Shown: positions 25,982-34,412 of the stretch, in pieces
Layout: each line of letters begins with the position of its first letter
How positions within the stretch are numbered: the stretch's first letter is position 1
Source: Candidatus Obscuribacter phosphatis
GTDB taxonomy: Bacteria; Cyanobacteriota; Vampirovibrionia; Obscuribacterales; Obscuribacteraceae
Assembly (NCBI GenBank): GCA_001899315.1
Contig: MOYA01000001.1
Span: 1,195,403 to 1,259,402 of the forward strand
Direction: 5' to 3'
Length of the DNA: 64,000 nt
Notes under the pieces: generated by a model
Told to the model about the DNA's origin: nothing
Database searches by the model: none
Seen by the model: the letters and a program-made list of their open reading frames with translations, nothing else
Position numbers and translations under genes: made by a program

Positions 25982-26068
25982 AGAGGTCCGCTTTTACTGC
26001 AACTTTCAGCATTCGATTGTCAGTTCTCAATTCACGGTTGGGCTTTACACATGTGCTTTCCGACTGTA

Positions 26069-26120
26069 GGGCAGACGGCGACCGACTGAGGCAAGTAGAA
26101 AGTGTTCTTCACCGTCTGCC
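26069..26120. repeat. Long-loop inverted repeat in a gene-free stretch
   Basis: GGCAGACGG (26070-26078) pairs with CCGTCTGCC (26112-26120) across a 33-base loop. It lies in the 256-bp gap (25982-26237) between the antitoxin and the kinase. The rest of the gap holds short out-of-frame stretches and no gene I can support. Confidence 0.4.
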
Positions 26121-26237
26121 GCTCCTAGCCTGGCAAATGCTTCAAGCCGATTCAGTCGCTATGTCCATATTCCTGCTGGCGGCTAGCAGCCGGGCTCCAA
26201 CTCGCTCCTTCGGCAAAAAAAACTGGGCATAGTTCTT

Positions 26238-27404
26238 ATGGTGACTGAATATGGCGCTGGGTCAGATGAGTATACTTACGCAAACAAAACCAATTTTGAG
26301 GACTTGAATTTGAAACAAATTGACTTATCCTCCTCATTCGAGGAGGTTGTTTACTCTGTGAATGCCCAATTTGAGCCAGGAAGCATGCAATCTGGAATAG
26401 CTCGAAATGCCGTCATCGAAATGTGGGGACAGCTGGTCGGAAAGAATAGGGCCATCCGGGAGATTGATGAGACAATTGCGAAATATGGTTCAATCTCAAG
26501 GACTGCGAAAGCACTTGCCGCACGTCCGGAAACGATTAAACGTTTCAGGGCATTTTTTGAAGCTTTGCCAGATGAACCTGACGCGCACATTAGGTACAGA
26601 TTGGGCGATCAAGTCGGTCCCTGGCGCCTTCGTGAAAAACTAGGGAGGGGTGGCAATGCAGAAGTTTGGAAAGCCACTAAGAATGACGCCACGATTGGTG
26701 CAATCAAACTCTGCTTAGCGAACTCGTATCGAACCAATACTTTGACTCGCTTCACCTCCGAAATTGAAGCACTGAGTCGGCTGAAGGACCTACCTGGCGT
26801 AATCCCAATTATCGACTATTATTTACCAAGCCGGTATGACAAGCAGGATATTCCTTGGCTTGTGATGCCTATGGCGGAACAATTTCCGAAGGTGATGGAA
26901 GAAGCGAATGATTTAGTAAAATTCGTGGCATTTTCTTCTATCGCAAAGACAATGGCAATTGTGCATGATCGGAGTATCTCTCATCGAGATCTCAAGCCTG
27001 AAAACCTTTTCTACCTTAACGGCCAGTGGTGTATCGGAGATTTCGGAATCGCATCGTTTCCAGAGAAGGTAGCCTTAACAAAGGACCGACAAAAGCTGGG
27101 ACCGGCGTTTTATCTAGCGCCAGAGATGCTCAATAATGCCGGTTCTGCAGATGGCAAAAAGGCCGACGTTTACTCATTGGCGAAAACCATTTGGGTCACA
27201 CTAACAGAAATGCGCAATCCATTACCTGGTACATTATGGCAAAACGAAGAAGTAACGAAGCTCACGACCTATTCGTTTGGTTCCGCAAGTCATCAGATTG
27301 AGCCCATGCTGGAAGCTTGCACTTTGAACGATCCCACAAAACGTCCAGACATGGCTGATTTGGCAAAAGAGTTGGAATATTGTGTTCGCCGACGATTTGA
27401 GTAG
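26238..27404 (+). CDS. Island Ser/Thr protein kinase with N-terminal extension
   Basis: A 388-aa protein. Residues 1-120 are a helical region of unknown family (IREIDETIAKYGSISRTAKA, ARPETIKRFRAFFEALP looks like a small HTH-type module). Residues 127-385 are a Hanks-type kinase: Gly loop LGRGGNAEVW, Lys157 (AIKLCLA), HRDLKPEN (249-256), DFG (268-270), APEML and a C-lobe Asp. There is no membrane segment, unlike most housekeeping PASTA/PknB kinases. It lies among defence-type genes, and kinases with extra N-terminal modules are common there. No ribosome site is clear before ATG 26238. Confidence 0.88.
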   Translation: MVTEYGAGSDEYTYANKTNFEDLNLKQIDLSSSFEEVVYSVNAQFEPGSMQSGIARNAVIEMWGQLVGKNRAIREIDETIAKYGSISRTAKALAARPETIKRFRAFFEALPDEPDAHIRYRLGDQVGPWRLREKLGRGGNAEVWKATKNDATIGAIKLCLANSYRTNTLTRFTSEIEALSRLKDLPGVIPIIDYYLPSRYDKQDIPWLVMPMAEQFPKVMEEANDLVKFVAFSSIAKTMAIVHDRSISHRDLKPENLFYLNGQWCIGDFGIASFPEKVALTKDRQKLGPAFYLAPEMLNNAGSADGKKADVYSLAKTIWVTLTEMRNPLPGTLWQNEEVTKLTTYSFGSASHQIEPMLEACTLNDPTKRPDMADLAKELEYCVRRRFE

Positions 27405-27546
27405 AATTCCATACCGACCGAGCCTGATTTTGTTTGACGCTGGGTCTCCTAGCGCGGTCATCAACGCAGTCAACGCAATCCAACTTGACAGTAAGCATAC
27501 CTCTGCCAGCTCGGCAATAAGCCCAACATACCTGTTGTTTTTGAAG

Positions 27547-28047
27547 TTATGTCGGCTCCGAAACTGGAAGCAACGTTGCTGGATTCTTGACGTAGTCCGA
27601 CAAATATTCCTTTGCCTTCGTAGCTGGAAAGCCACTTATAGTAGAGTTTTCTTCGTCGCCACGGCATACAAATGCGGCAATATATCCCTTCCTATCGATT
27701 ATAGGTGCACCGCTACAGCCCCTAAAGAACTTATGTCCAGGATATTATGATTTTGGTTCTTAGAGGTTTGCACTGCTTCCGTTGACCCCACTCAGTGTCT
27801 TGAGTTGGATCGAGATGATCTGCTTACCTTCTTCGATTTCCCTGCTGAGCACTGGGTCCACATTCGCACAACAAATCCCATTTGAATCAATCTTCGCGAC
27901 TGTCAGATTGCGCACTGCAAAGACTCGCGGTTGCCTGACTAGAGACACAATGCTAACGATGGTGTTCAAGCTATGCGGAAGCGCACAAAAGCTATGGCGC
28001 CGACTGAATGTGCCGGAACGTCTTGCCGACGTGCTGACCGGCATCAA
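27547..28047 (-). pseudogene. Trypsin-like serine protease remnant
   Basis: A minus-strand open frame at 27547-27744 encodes the C-terminal part of a chymotrypsin-fold protease: KFFRGCSGAPIIDRKGYIAA, with the nucleophile motif GCSGAP, then FVCRGDEENSTISGFPATKA and a stop. A stop codon lies just upstream. A different frame (27760-28047) contains VRQPRVFAVRNLTVAKIDSN, which could be an earlier part of the same protein after a frameshift. No complete His/Asp half is visible. The gene is convergent with the kinase. The nucleophile motif is clear; joining the two frames is inference. Confidence 0.55.
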
Positions 28048-28193
28048 TATTAAAGACGAAATCAGGGAGAAGAAGGAGACCGACTAATTTACCCCAGAAC
28101 AGAAGATTTGACAAAAACTCCAATCAGTGACCAATAATCCTAATGCCACAGTTTAATTGACAGATCCCACATGTCAGGTCTGTCTATATGTAG

Positions 28194-29387
28194 CTAATTG
28201 GTTTTGGTGATGCGGTTCATCGTCTCTTCCGTAATTACATCTTCGGTCTCGAGAGTGCCTAGGTCGCAGGCAAAAAGAAGGTCTGAAACTACTGCTTTCC
28301 AGAAATGAGAATTGTTGAGTTCATGCGGTTTGTATGCGAATTCAGAACGTGAAGATTGCTCTATTGGAAGTCTTGCATTTCTTCTGCTTTTTAGTGTTTT
28401 GTAGGTGTAGTATCCATTTGAATCAAATCCAGTAATGAGTTCTATTTCAACTCTCAGATTTCCACTAAAGTTACAGGACTCGTATAGGGACAATGCTTTT
28501 GTCGTGCAATCATGAATGCTCATTAGAACTTCTTCAAAATTAAATGAATTGGTTTCCCGATCTTTCTCGATTCCAACGCATTGGAAAATGCTTCCCCACA
28601 AGGTAATTTCTTCATAGCGCCATTCGGGGCGGAGGCATCGAACATAGTATGTCTCTTGTGCAGTTCCAAAATTTTGCAAATGTCTTCTATGGTCAAATCC
28701 GAAATCCTCTGCAAGGTTCTTAAGTGCTTTCCAGTCAAGCAAGCGTTCTTTTGGCAATGCGGGCAAAATACCTATTGCTACGAATGCTGAGCTACTGCTG
28801 CTTGCTGATGCTCGTGATTTTGCTCTTTCTAATATTTCTTGGCTTTTCTTCTCTAGTTGCTCACGTCTTCTGTAGTAACTATTGAGATCTGATGGCGTCA
28901 ATAGTTGAATTCCGTTCTTGTGCACGGTGAAGTCATTGGTCCTAATTGGCACAGTGCATTTATTCTCTGTTCCTAACCAGTGCGGTGCTTCCACGCTCTG
29001 TGGAATTCGAATAAGCATTACGAATCTATTTTCCAGATCGTGTATCTTATAGAAGTGAATTTCTGGAACTAGGCTTGGATGAATCACATTCGCACATTTC
29101 CGTCCAATTGCACCAGCCAACTTCTCTGGATCGAGTATTCCAATGACTTCAGATGGCACGCCTGGTTTACCATTGTCTTCACCCTTGGTCTTGACTCCGA
29201 CTACTATTAATCCTCCTTCCGCGTTTGCCATAGCGGCAACGTCTTTCCCAATGTCTCCTAGATCCTCGATGGTAGTTTTGTAGTCCAGGTAAGTACACTC
29301 AGCTATTCTGTGATTGCAGAACTCGTTGATATCCTCAAAAGTCAAAATATCTAAAGGATCACGAAAGATATCTGCATATCTTGGCAT
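28194..29387 (-). CDS. AlbA_2/Schlafen-type DNA-binding protein
   Basis: 397 aa. Residues 15-170 carry the AlbA_2 (Schlafen-like) domain: EFCNHRIAECTYLDYKTT, then DIGKDVAAMANAEGGLIVVG, and VMLIRIPQSVEAPHW with RTNDFTVH at its end. The remaining 230 residues are unassigned. Such proteins bind nucleic acid and occur in transcription control and phage defence. The frame extends to 29438, into the inverted repeat of the IS remnant. ATG 29387 has GGGAG eight bases upstream and is the better start. The native promoter was probably replaced by the IS end. Confidence 0.8.
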   Translation of the reverse strand: MPRYADIFRDPLDILTFEDINEFCNHRIAECTYLDYKTTIEDLGDIGKDVAAMANAEGGLIVVGVKTKGEDNGKPGVPSEVIGILDPEKLAGAIGRKCANVIHPSLVPEIHFYKIHDLENRFVMLIRIPQSVEAPHWLGTENKCTVPIRTNDFTVHKNGIQLLTPSDLNSYYRRREQLEKKSQEILERAKSRASASSSSSAFVAIGILPALPKERLLDWKALKNLAEDFGFDHRRHLQNFGTAQETYYVRCLRPEWRYEEITLWGSIFQCVGIEKDRETNSFNFEEVLMSIHDCTTKALSLYESCNFSGNLRVEIELITGFDSNGYYTYKTLKSRRNARLPIEQSSRSEFAYKPHELNNSHFWKAVVSDLLFACDLGTLETEDVITEETMNRITKTN

Positions 29388-29429
29388 TTCATCGTCTCCC
29401 ATTACTACTCGGCTGTCATAACCTAGTGG

Positions 29430-30072
29430 TGAACCCACCCATTTTCTTGTACCACGTCAAGCGGACAATTTCTGTTCTCTAAATTGCTGAGCGAATTCCG
29501 ACGGTGCAATTCTTCCCAGCGACCCGTGCGGTCTTATCGTGTTTTAGTCGTGCCTCCATTCCTCAGTGATTGTGCGCGCGTCAGGGCGTCCCATAGCACC
29601 AGGCGAGACGCTCCAAGACTCTCACAACACGCTCTCCAGGCAAACCAAAATCCACCTCTACCGCCAGGCATTCGCGCGTAAATTCGTCGATGACGTTCAG
29701 CGTTCTGAGTCTGCTGCCGCTGGATAAGCTGCCGCTAACGAAATCTAGAGGACATCTTTGACACGGATATGTGGCTTGTTCAAGCGGTTTACGAAGTCGG
29801 CGTTCTCTCTTGCGGCATCGCCTGCGCACCTGAAGTCCTTCTTGTTTGTACATTCGGTAAACGCGCTTCCTGTTGATGCGCAGACCGCCGCGTTGCAACA
29901 GCCTGGTTATTCGTTCGTAGCCAAATGGTTTTCGAGCATGCGCAATCTCCTTTATCTGTTCACGCAGTTCAGATTCATCCTTCTTGGTGCTTTTGTGTCG
30001 ATGAGTGCCCCGGGCCAAGCTGACGGCAATGCAGTTTTTGCGCTCACTAACTCCCACCACTTCAAACGCCGC
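29430..30072 (-). mobile_element. Truncated IS3-family copy, right border of island
   Basis: The terminal repeat TGAACCCACCCATTTTCTTG at 29430 is the counterpart of the right end of the 18634-19647 copy. The homology runs to about 30072, where it stops abruptly inside the N-terminus of orfB; orfA and the other end are missing. The copy is inverted relative to the first, so the two remnants face each other around an 11-kb segment. Confidence 0.8.
29581..30060 (-). pseudogene. IS3-family transposase OrfB fragment
   Basis: 159 residues remain in one frame: VGVSERKNCIAVSLARGTH, the HTH_21 segment FGYERITRLLQRGGLRINRK, and the integrase start CPLDFVSGSLSSGSRLRTLN with VIDEFTRECLAVEVDFGLPG. It then stops at 29581, before the second Asp and the Glu of the DDE site; remaining core fragments are in other frames to 29430. 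It is closely similar to the copy at 18965-19496 but less frameshifted. Confidence 0.85.
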
Positions 30073-30136
30073 CTTTGGTACTCTTTACTTTTTCTGGATA
30101 ATTGTTCTTATCTTGATTTGTCTATAGGAGGCATAG

Positions 30137-30244
30137 ATGGATAACAAATTTGTTCAAAAGGAAGATCGAGCAACCGAGTACGAAAATCCAAAGAAGTGCA
30201 CGTCTGATTATTCGCTCAGGAACTTGCAGCAAGCTTTATATTGA
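30137..30244 (+). CDS. Possible 35-aa peptide with perfect ribosome site
   Basis: ATG 30137 lies six bases after AGGAGG (30127-30132). The frame encodes a hydrophilic peptide (MDNKFVQKEDRATEYENPKK...) that ends at 30244 and overlaps the tail of the opposite gene. It sits directly beyond the truncated IS copy, so it may be the surviving start of a deleted gene rather than a functional peptide. Confidence 0.3.
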   Translation: MDNKFVQKEDRATEYENPKKCTSDYSLRNLQQALY

Positions 30245-30695
30245 CACTTTGACTGCCAAATTCGATCAGAATTCCTCGTTGATAGGGCAGATCATTTGCT
30301 GGACATGAAAATGGAATAGCTGCCCTGATGACTTTTAACGCTTTTTCGTCATAGCTTTTTGTTCCGGATGAACTTTGTAAAATCGGAAGTGCAGAGCCAT
30401 CTTGCTTGTCCAAGAAAACCTTGAAAACGACTGTTCTTTTACAATTCGGTAAGTTCAGCTTTTCTGCAGTAACAGACAATTTCTGATCCATTTTCGCAAA
30501 CCAAGGCTTCAATTCTCTTTCAAATGCTTGGTCAGCCTCTTCTCTAGATTTAACAATCCAGCACCTTGAATGAGGGAAACTGCCTATGTCTTCATGGGGT
30601 TTCAAAAACTTTTGAATCCTATCTTGTGCCTGTGCTTGAGCCAAGCACAATAATGTGACACTTAATGCTATTACGAATGTCGAGGTAATGCGCAA
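30216..30695 (-). CDS. Secreted protein with TonB-C-like domain
   Basis: 159 aa with a clear signal peptide (residues 1-23, cut after AQAQA). Residues 85-155 resemble the TonB C-terminal fold used as a stand-alone domain: KRTVVFKVFLDKQDGSALPI, SYDEKALKVIRAAIPFSCPA and LIEFGSQSVNIKL. Free TonB-C domains of this kind are frequent in this genome style (the caspase-fold protein at 45.8 kb ends with a similar one). There are two Cys in the mature part. No transport partners are nearby, so energy transduction is unlikely. Confidence 0.65.
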   Translation of the reverse strand: MRITSTFVIALSVTLLCLAQAQAQDRIQKFLKPHEDIGSFPHSRCWIVKSREEADQAFERELKPWFAKMDQKLSVTAEKLNLPNCKRTVVFKVFLDKQDGSALPILQSSSGTKSYDEKALKVIRAAIPFSCPANDLPYQRGILIEFGSQSVNIKLAASS

Positions 30696-30873
30696 AATAT
30701 AGATAATGATGTATGGATAGTCTTGGTTTTATTATGCCATGGAAAAAGTGGTGCGCCAAGTCAAAATTGCCGCTGCATCTGACCTGTCCAAGCGGACTAG
30801 CTTTCTCTGTTCTCGGTTATAATCAGCTGAGATGCATTAGGACCGCAGTTCGTCATAAAGCTTACCACCAGCA

Positions 30874-30899
30874 AAAAGAGCCCCTGATGGGGCTCTTTT
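30874..30899. terminator. Bidirectional terminator upstream of SDR 3' end
   Basis: A perfect 11-bp stem AAAAGAGCCCC (30874-30884), loop TGAT, GGGGCTCTTTT (30889-30899). The A-run and T-run make it usable on both strands. It would terminate the minus-strand SDR gene that ends at 30960. Confidence 0.9.
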
Positions 30900-30959
30900 G
30901 AGAAGACGGCTTGAACCTTTTCGGCTCCTTCCTCTGCGGGTGGTGCTTCACATCCCGCC

Positions 30960-31736
30960 TTAAACGGCTAGTCCGCCGTCGGCTTCCATCACTTTGCCGT
31001 TCATCCAACGTCCATCATTGCCAGCCAGGAATGCCACCACTGCGGCAATATCATTTGGCTCACCGAGGCGGCCAAGCGCAGTCTTCTGAATGTAAGCCTG
31101 CTTTGCCTCTTCCGGCAGTCCGGCTTCAAGCATTTCAGTCAGTGTGGTGCCTGGCGAGACTGAATTGACGGTAATGCATCGCTTGCCGAGATCTTGTGCC
31201 CAGGCTCTTGTAAGAGCATCAAGAGCGGCTTTTGTGGCGGAATAGAAACCGAAGCCTGGTGCAATAGCTCTGGCTGCCACCGAGGAAATGTTTATGATGC
31301 GGCCGCCATCGTTCATATGAGGAAGGGCAGCCATGGTAGTCACAGCCACGCCTCTAAGATTGGTGTCAAACACCCGCTCGAATTGGTCTATAGAAACAGC
31401 TTCGATGGAACCGCCCTCGAAGACTCCGGCATTGTTGACCAAAATATCGATCTTGCCGTGTTTGGTCACTTGGGCTACGAGAGCCTTATTGTCGGCGGCA
31501 GACGAAGCATTTGCCTGGACGGCTACGGCTTTGCCGCCGGCGGCAGCAATGTCTGCCACCACTTTGTCGGCACTTGATTTACTCTTGGCGTATGTGATGA
31601 CGACGGTTGCGCCCTCGGCGGCAAGACGTGAAGCAATAGCGGCGCCAATGCCCCTGGAACCACCAGTAACAATGGCGATTTTACCAAGCAGATTTTTGGG
31701 CTGGACAGCCTGGGTTTGAACTTGAGCTGGTGACAT
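30960..31736 (-). CDS. Short-chain dehydrogenase/reductase (SDR)
   Basis: 258 aa from ATG 31736, which has AGGAGG five bases upstream. It has a classical Rossmann NAD(P) site TGGSRGIGAAIA, NNAG (VNNAGVFEG), the catalytic Ser in NISSVAARA and the YSATK motif with the active Tyr and Lys, then PGTT. The sequence resembles FabG-like 3-oxoacyl reductases used for diverse substrates; the substrate is not evident. It is a single-gene unit. The 31737-32116 stretch upstream holds its promoter and nothing else I can name. Confidence 0.93.
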   Translation of the reverse strand: MSPAQVQTQAVQPKNLLGKIAIVTGGSRGIGAAIASRLAAEGATVVITYAKSKSSADKVVADIAAAGGKAVAVQANASSAADNKALVAQVTKHGKIDILVNNAGVFEGGSIEAVSIDQFERVFDTNLRGVAVTTMAALPHMNDGGRIINISSVAARAIAPGFGFYSATKAALDALTRAWAQDLGKRCITVNSVSPGTTLTEMLEAGLPEEAKQAYIQKTALGRLGEPNDIAAVVAFLAGNDGRWMNGKVMEADGGLAV

Positions 31737-32116
31737 GGGAACCTCCTGAAGGACCTGCAATAGGACTGTTCTTTGAATCAGTCGAGGAAGAATTACGATT
31801 TAAGCCGCAGCGATTGGAATAGATTAGACCGGTCGTCTCTCTTTCGTCAACTCACCCAAAAATAAACTTGGGACTGTCTCAAAGTCCTTGTTCATATTTC
31901 CTTGTGGGAGTTGACAGAGGTTGGGTTTAGGTCGAGACATCTTTTAAGAGAGGCTTTGACGCAAGGTGTCTTAGCCTCCGAAGGTGCTCTTGATATGCGT
32001 TTGCATGCTGATTGAGAAACTGTCTATCGCAAGTCAACCTGGTGTCAGATTAAAACGATAATGTGAGAGCAATAATGTTCGCAATCTATTTCCAGCCGAA
32101 ATGACACGAGGTAAGT

Positions 32117-32672
32117 ATGCAAACTTTGCACCAAGGGACCGGAGCGCACCGCGCTGACTATTCAGGTGACAGAATAGCGTCCAAACAGTCATTATCTGAG
32201 AGTCGATTACAGAGAGAGGCAAGCTCACTGCTCTGTGATCGTTCTTCTATGTCTGCTTTTCAGGACAGGTTGTCGCCTTCTAGTAAGTCAGGAGCTTCGC
32301 TTGAAGTCCTTGCGCATCACGCAGAAAACGAGAACACCCTAAAGGAGATGAACGCAGACAGCGACCAGATAGGTCAGATGTTGGAGTTGAATCCAATCAG
32401 TGAGTTATTTGATGCGCTCAAGGACCGTGATAGAGATGAAGCTTTGAGATTTGCTGAAAGAAACCAAGAAGTTCAGACTCACGCACTTCACTTGGATGAC
32501 TCAATTTTTTCGCAGGAAGTGAGATTACGAATTTCAGGCAATACTTGACTTTAAACAGCTCAAAAATGCTATAGAGCTTGGGCTTCGCCAAGCCCTGAGA
32601 CATCTCTCTAAGCGTAGAGTAGAAGGCTTGGGCATGGAGGAAATCTTGAGACTGAAGGACTATTCGAAGTAA
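32117..32672 (+). pseudogene. Unknown gene, probably frameshifted near 32500
   Basis: GAGGT lies four bases before ATG 32117. The first frame encodes 143 residues, Ser/Arg-rich then acidic-helical (MLELNPISELFDALKDRDRD), stopping at 32548. A second frame, open from about 32523 to the TAA at 32672, encodes a well-formed helical end (FQAILDFKQLKNAIELGLRQ, then ALRHLSKRRVEGLGMEEILR). This reads naturally as the original C-terminus. A run of six T near 32505 is the likely slip site. No family was recognised; the two-frame interpretation is inference. Confidence 0.4.
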
Positions 32673-32739
32673 GCTCTAAGTTTTCCAAGATTTTGCTTTA
32701 TGATGTAAGAATTGATCGATCGATTTGACTGGAACAGCC

Positions 32740-33495
32740 GTGAACGAGCAAGAAGTCTTAGATAAAGTATGCGATGTCTATTCGAGATTCGACTCGTACG
32801 CCGATGTTGGAACAGTAGAATCACCAGACCTCCCTGGTTCAAGGCTTGAATTTCAGACGCACTTCAAACGACCTTTGAAGTTTCGGTTTCACTGGCTATC
32901 TTGGCTTCCTTTTGTCGAAAAGTCCAAGCCTGGCAAGGAGTACACGGTTTGGAGCAATGGCGAGACATTTGCATGCAATTTTTGGGGACGAATTGAGTAC
33001 GCCGAAAATCTTGGAATTCTGCTTGCTGGCGCTACAGGGATATCACAAGGCTCAGTCAATCATATCTTAAACATCATGCATCCGGGCGCTCTTGAGCTTT
33101 CATGGAACTGGCATGAGATGACAGATGTGAAGGCTTTGCCTGAAGAATTGCTGCATGAAGTTGAGTGCTTTCATCTGCTCGGCACTACCGAGAATAGCGA
33201 AGACTGCGAGGTTTGGATCGATAAGGAGACCTATATTGTTAGGCGCTTAAGGCAAACGATGACAATAACGGAAGATGTTAGCGCTCAAGTTTTCGAGGAA
33301 CTAACATCTGAGAAGAGTCTAGAAATTTTTCGCGATATGGCAGAGAAGGGCAGCCTGCCGGCTGAAAAAATTGAGGAGGCAATTGCTCATTTGAAGGCTG
33401 CTGGTTTCGAACCAAAGACATATCGCCATATCTACGACTACACCAAAGTTGTCGTGAATGAACTGATCGACGACGCGCTTTTCAATTGCAAATGA
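32740..33495 (+). CDS. Hypothetical protein, possibly LolA/DUF2092-like fold
   Basis: About 251 aa from GTG 32740; an in-frame TTG at 32725 is the alternative. There is no signal peptide. The order of features (a starting helix YSRFDSYADVGTV, alternating strands, ETFACNFWGRIEY, and VWIDKETYIVRRLRQTM) recalls outer-membrane lipoprotein-sorting-like and DUF2092 proteins, where WIDKxTxxxRR is typical. The C-terminal 60 residues are helical. It stands alone and upstream of a YiiX-like lipoprotein. Confidence in the fold is low. Confidence 0.6.
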   Translation: MNEQEVLDKVCDVYSRFDSYADVGTVESPDLPGSRLEFQTHFKRPLKFRFHWLSWLPFVEKSKPGKEYTVWSNGETFACNFWGRIEYAENLGILLAGATGISQGSVNHILNIMHPGALELSWNWHEMTDVKALPEELLHEVECFHLLGTTENSEDCEVWIDKETYIVRRLRQTMTITEDVSAQVFEELTSEKSLEIFRDMAEKGSLPAEKIEEAIAHLKAAGFEPKTYRHIYDYTKVVVNELIDDALFNCK

Positions 33496-33635
33496 GCTGT
33501 ACTCAGGCACCTTTTTCACCAACAAACAGTTTGTTAACTGTTTGCAGTCGGCGGCTGAAATCTGGAATATCGTAGTAGCCTTGAATCTTATTGCCAGTCG
33601 ATGCTTTGTTATGTGAGAGCCCCCTGGAGTTCTAA

Positions 33636-34301
33636 TTGAGCAGCTTCCTTGCCATTTTGCGGTACCGAGTAAAGGAAACCTGGTTTGGGTTTGCCTCTGT
33701 TTTCTGCCTGATTGGCTTGATTTGTGCGTGCTCTTCTTTGCCAGCTTCCTCGGTTACTTCGCCTGCATTATCTAAACTCCAAGATGGCGACATCATCTTT
33801 CAAACATCAAGGTCTAGCCAAAGTCGAGTTATTCAGATTGCTACGCATTCTAAGTATTCACACATGGGTATCGTCTTTCGCAAGGATGGGCGCCTCTGGG
33901 TTCTTGAAGCGGTCGGACCGGTTAAGCTTACGCCAATTGAGTCGTGGATTAGGCGCGGTGTAAGATCTGAGTATGTTGTGAAGAGACTGCGTAAGCAGCA
34001 TTTTTCTGCAAGCGCAGTGAAAAGTTTGTGGCTGGCCGGGTCTTCATTTATTGGAAAGCCCTATGATCCATATTTTGGTTGGTCTAACGACAAGATTTAT
34101 TGTTCTGAGCTTGTATGGAAAGTCTATAGGACTGCATTGGGCGTTGAAGTTGGAAAACTCAGAGAACTGAGGAGCTTCGACCTATCGGCAAGAGAAGTGC
34201 AGATGAAGCTGAAGCAAAGGTACGGTACTGCTATTCCGCTATCTGAATCAGTCATTAGCCCTGCAGATATTTTCGACAGTGATTTATTGCAGCCGGTCTA
34301 A
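33636..34301 (+). CDS. YiiX/YebB-like permuted papain-fold lipoprotein
   Basis: 221 aa starting at TTG. A hydrophobic leader (residues 19-31) ends in GLICACSS, a plausible lipobox, so the protein is probably membrane-anchored on the outside of the inner membrane. The body matches the circularly permuted NlpC/P60 (YiiX) group: LQDGDIIFQTSRSSQS, catalytic His in HSKYSHMGIVF, GKPYDPYFGWSNDKIYCSEL with the catalytic Cys, and FSASAVKSLW between. Such enzymes are amidases or acyl-hydrolases of cell-wall or lipid substrates; the true substrate is unknown. Confidence 0.8.
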   Translation: MSSFLAILRYRVKETWFGFASVFCLIGLICACSSLPASSVTSPALSKLQDGDIIFQTSRSSQSRVIQIATHSKYSHMGIVFRKDGRLWVLEAVGPVKLTPIESWIRRGVRSEYVVKRLRKQHFSASAVKSLWLAGSSFIGKPYDPYFGWSNDKIYCSELVWKVYRTALGVEVGKLRELRSFDLSAREVQMKLKQRYGTAIPLSESVISPADIFDSDLLQPV

Positions 34302-34412
34302 CCCGCCGCAGCGCTCAAAGTTTCCTTGTATCTCGACTTTAACTAATCGAATGTCATCGCTTCGGTATACCCTTAACCGCCTCCAATTTTTCAACAACTG
34401 TGCAAATCCACA

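Noticed and set aside
27382-27750. Plus-strand frame of 122 codons after the kinase
   Set aside because: The opposite strand encodes a recognisable trypsin-like GCSGAP segment over the same bases, which explains the open frame better.
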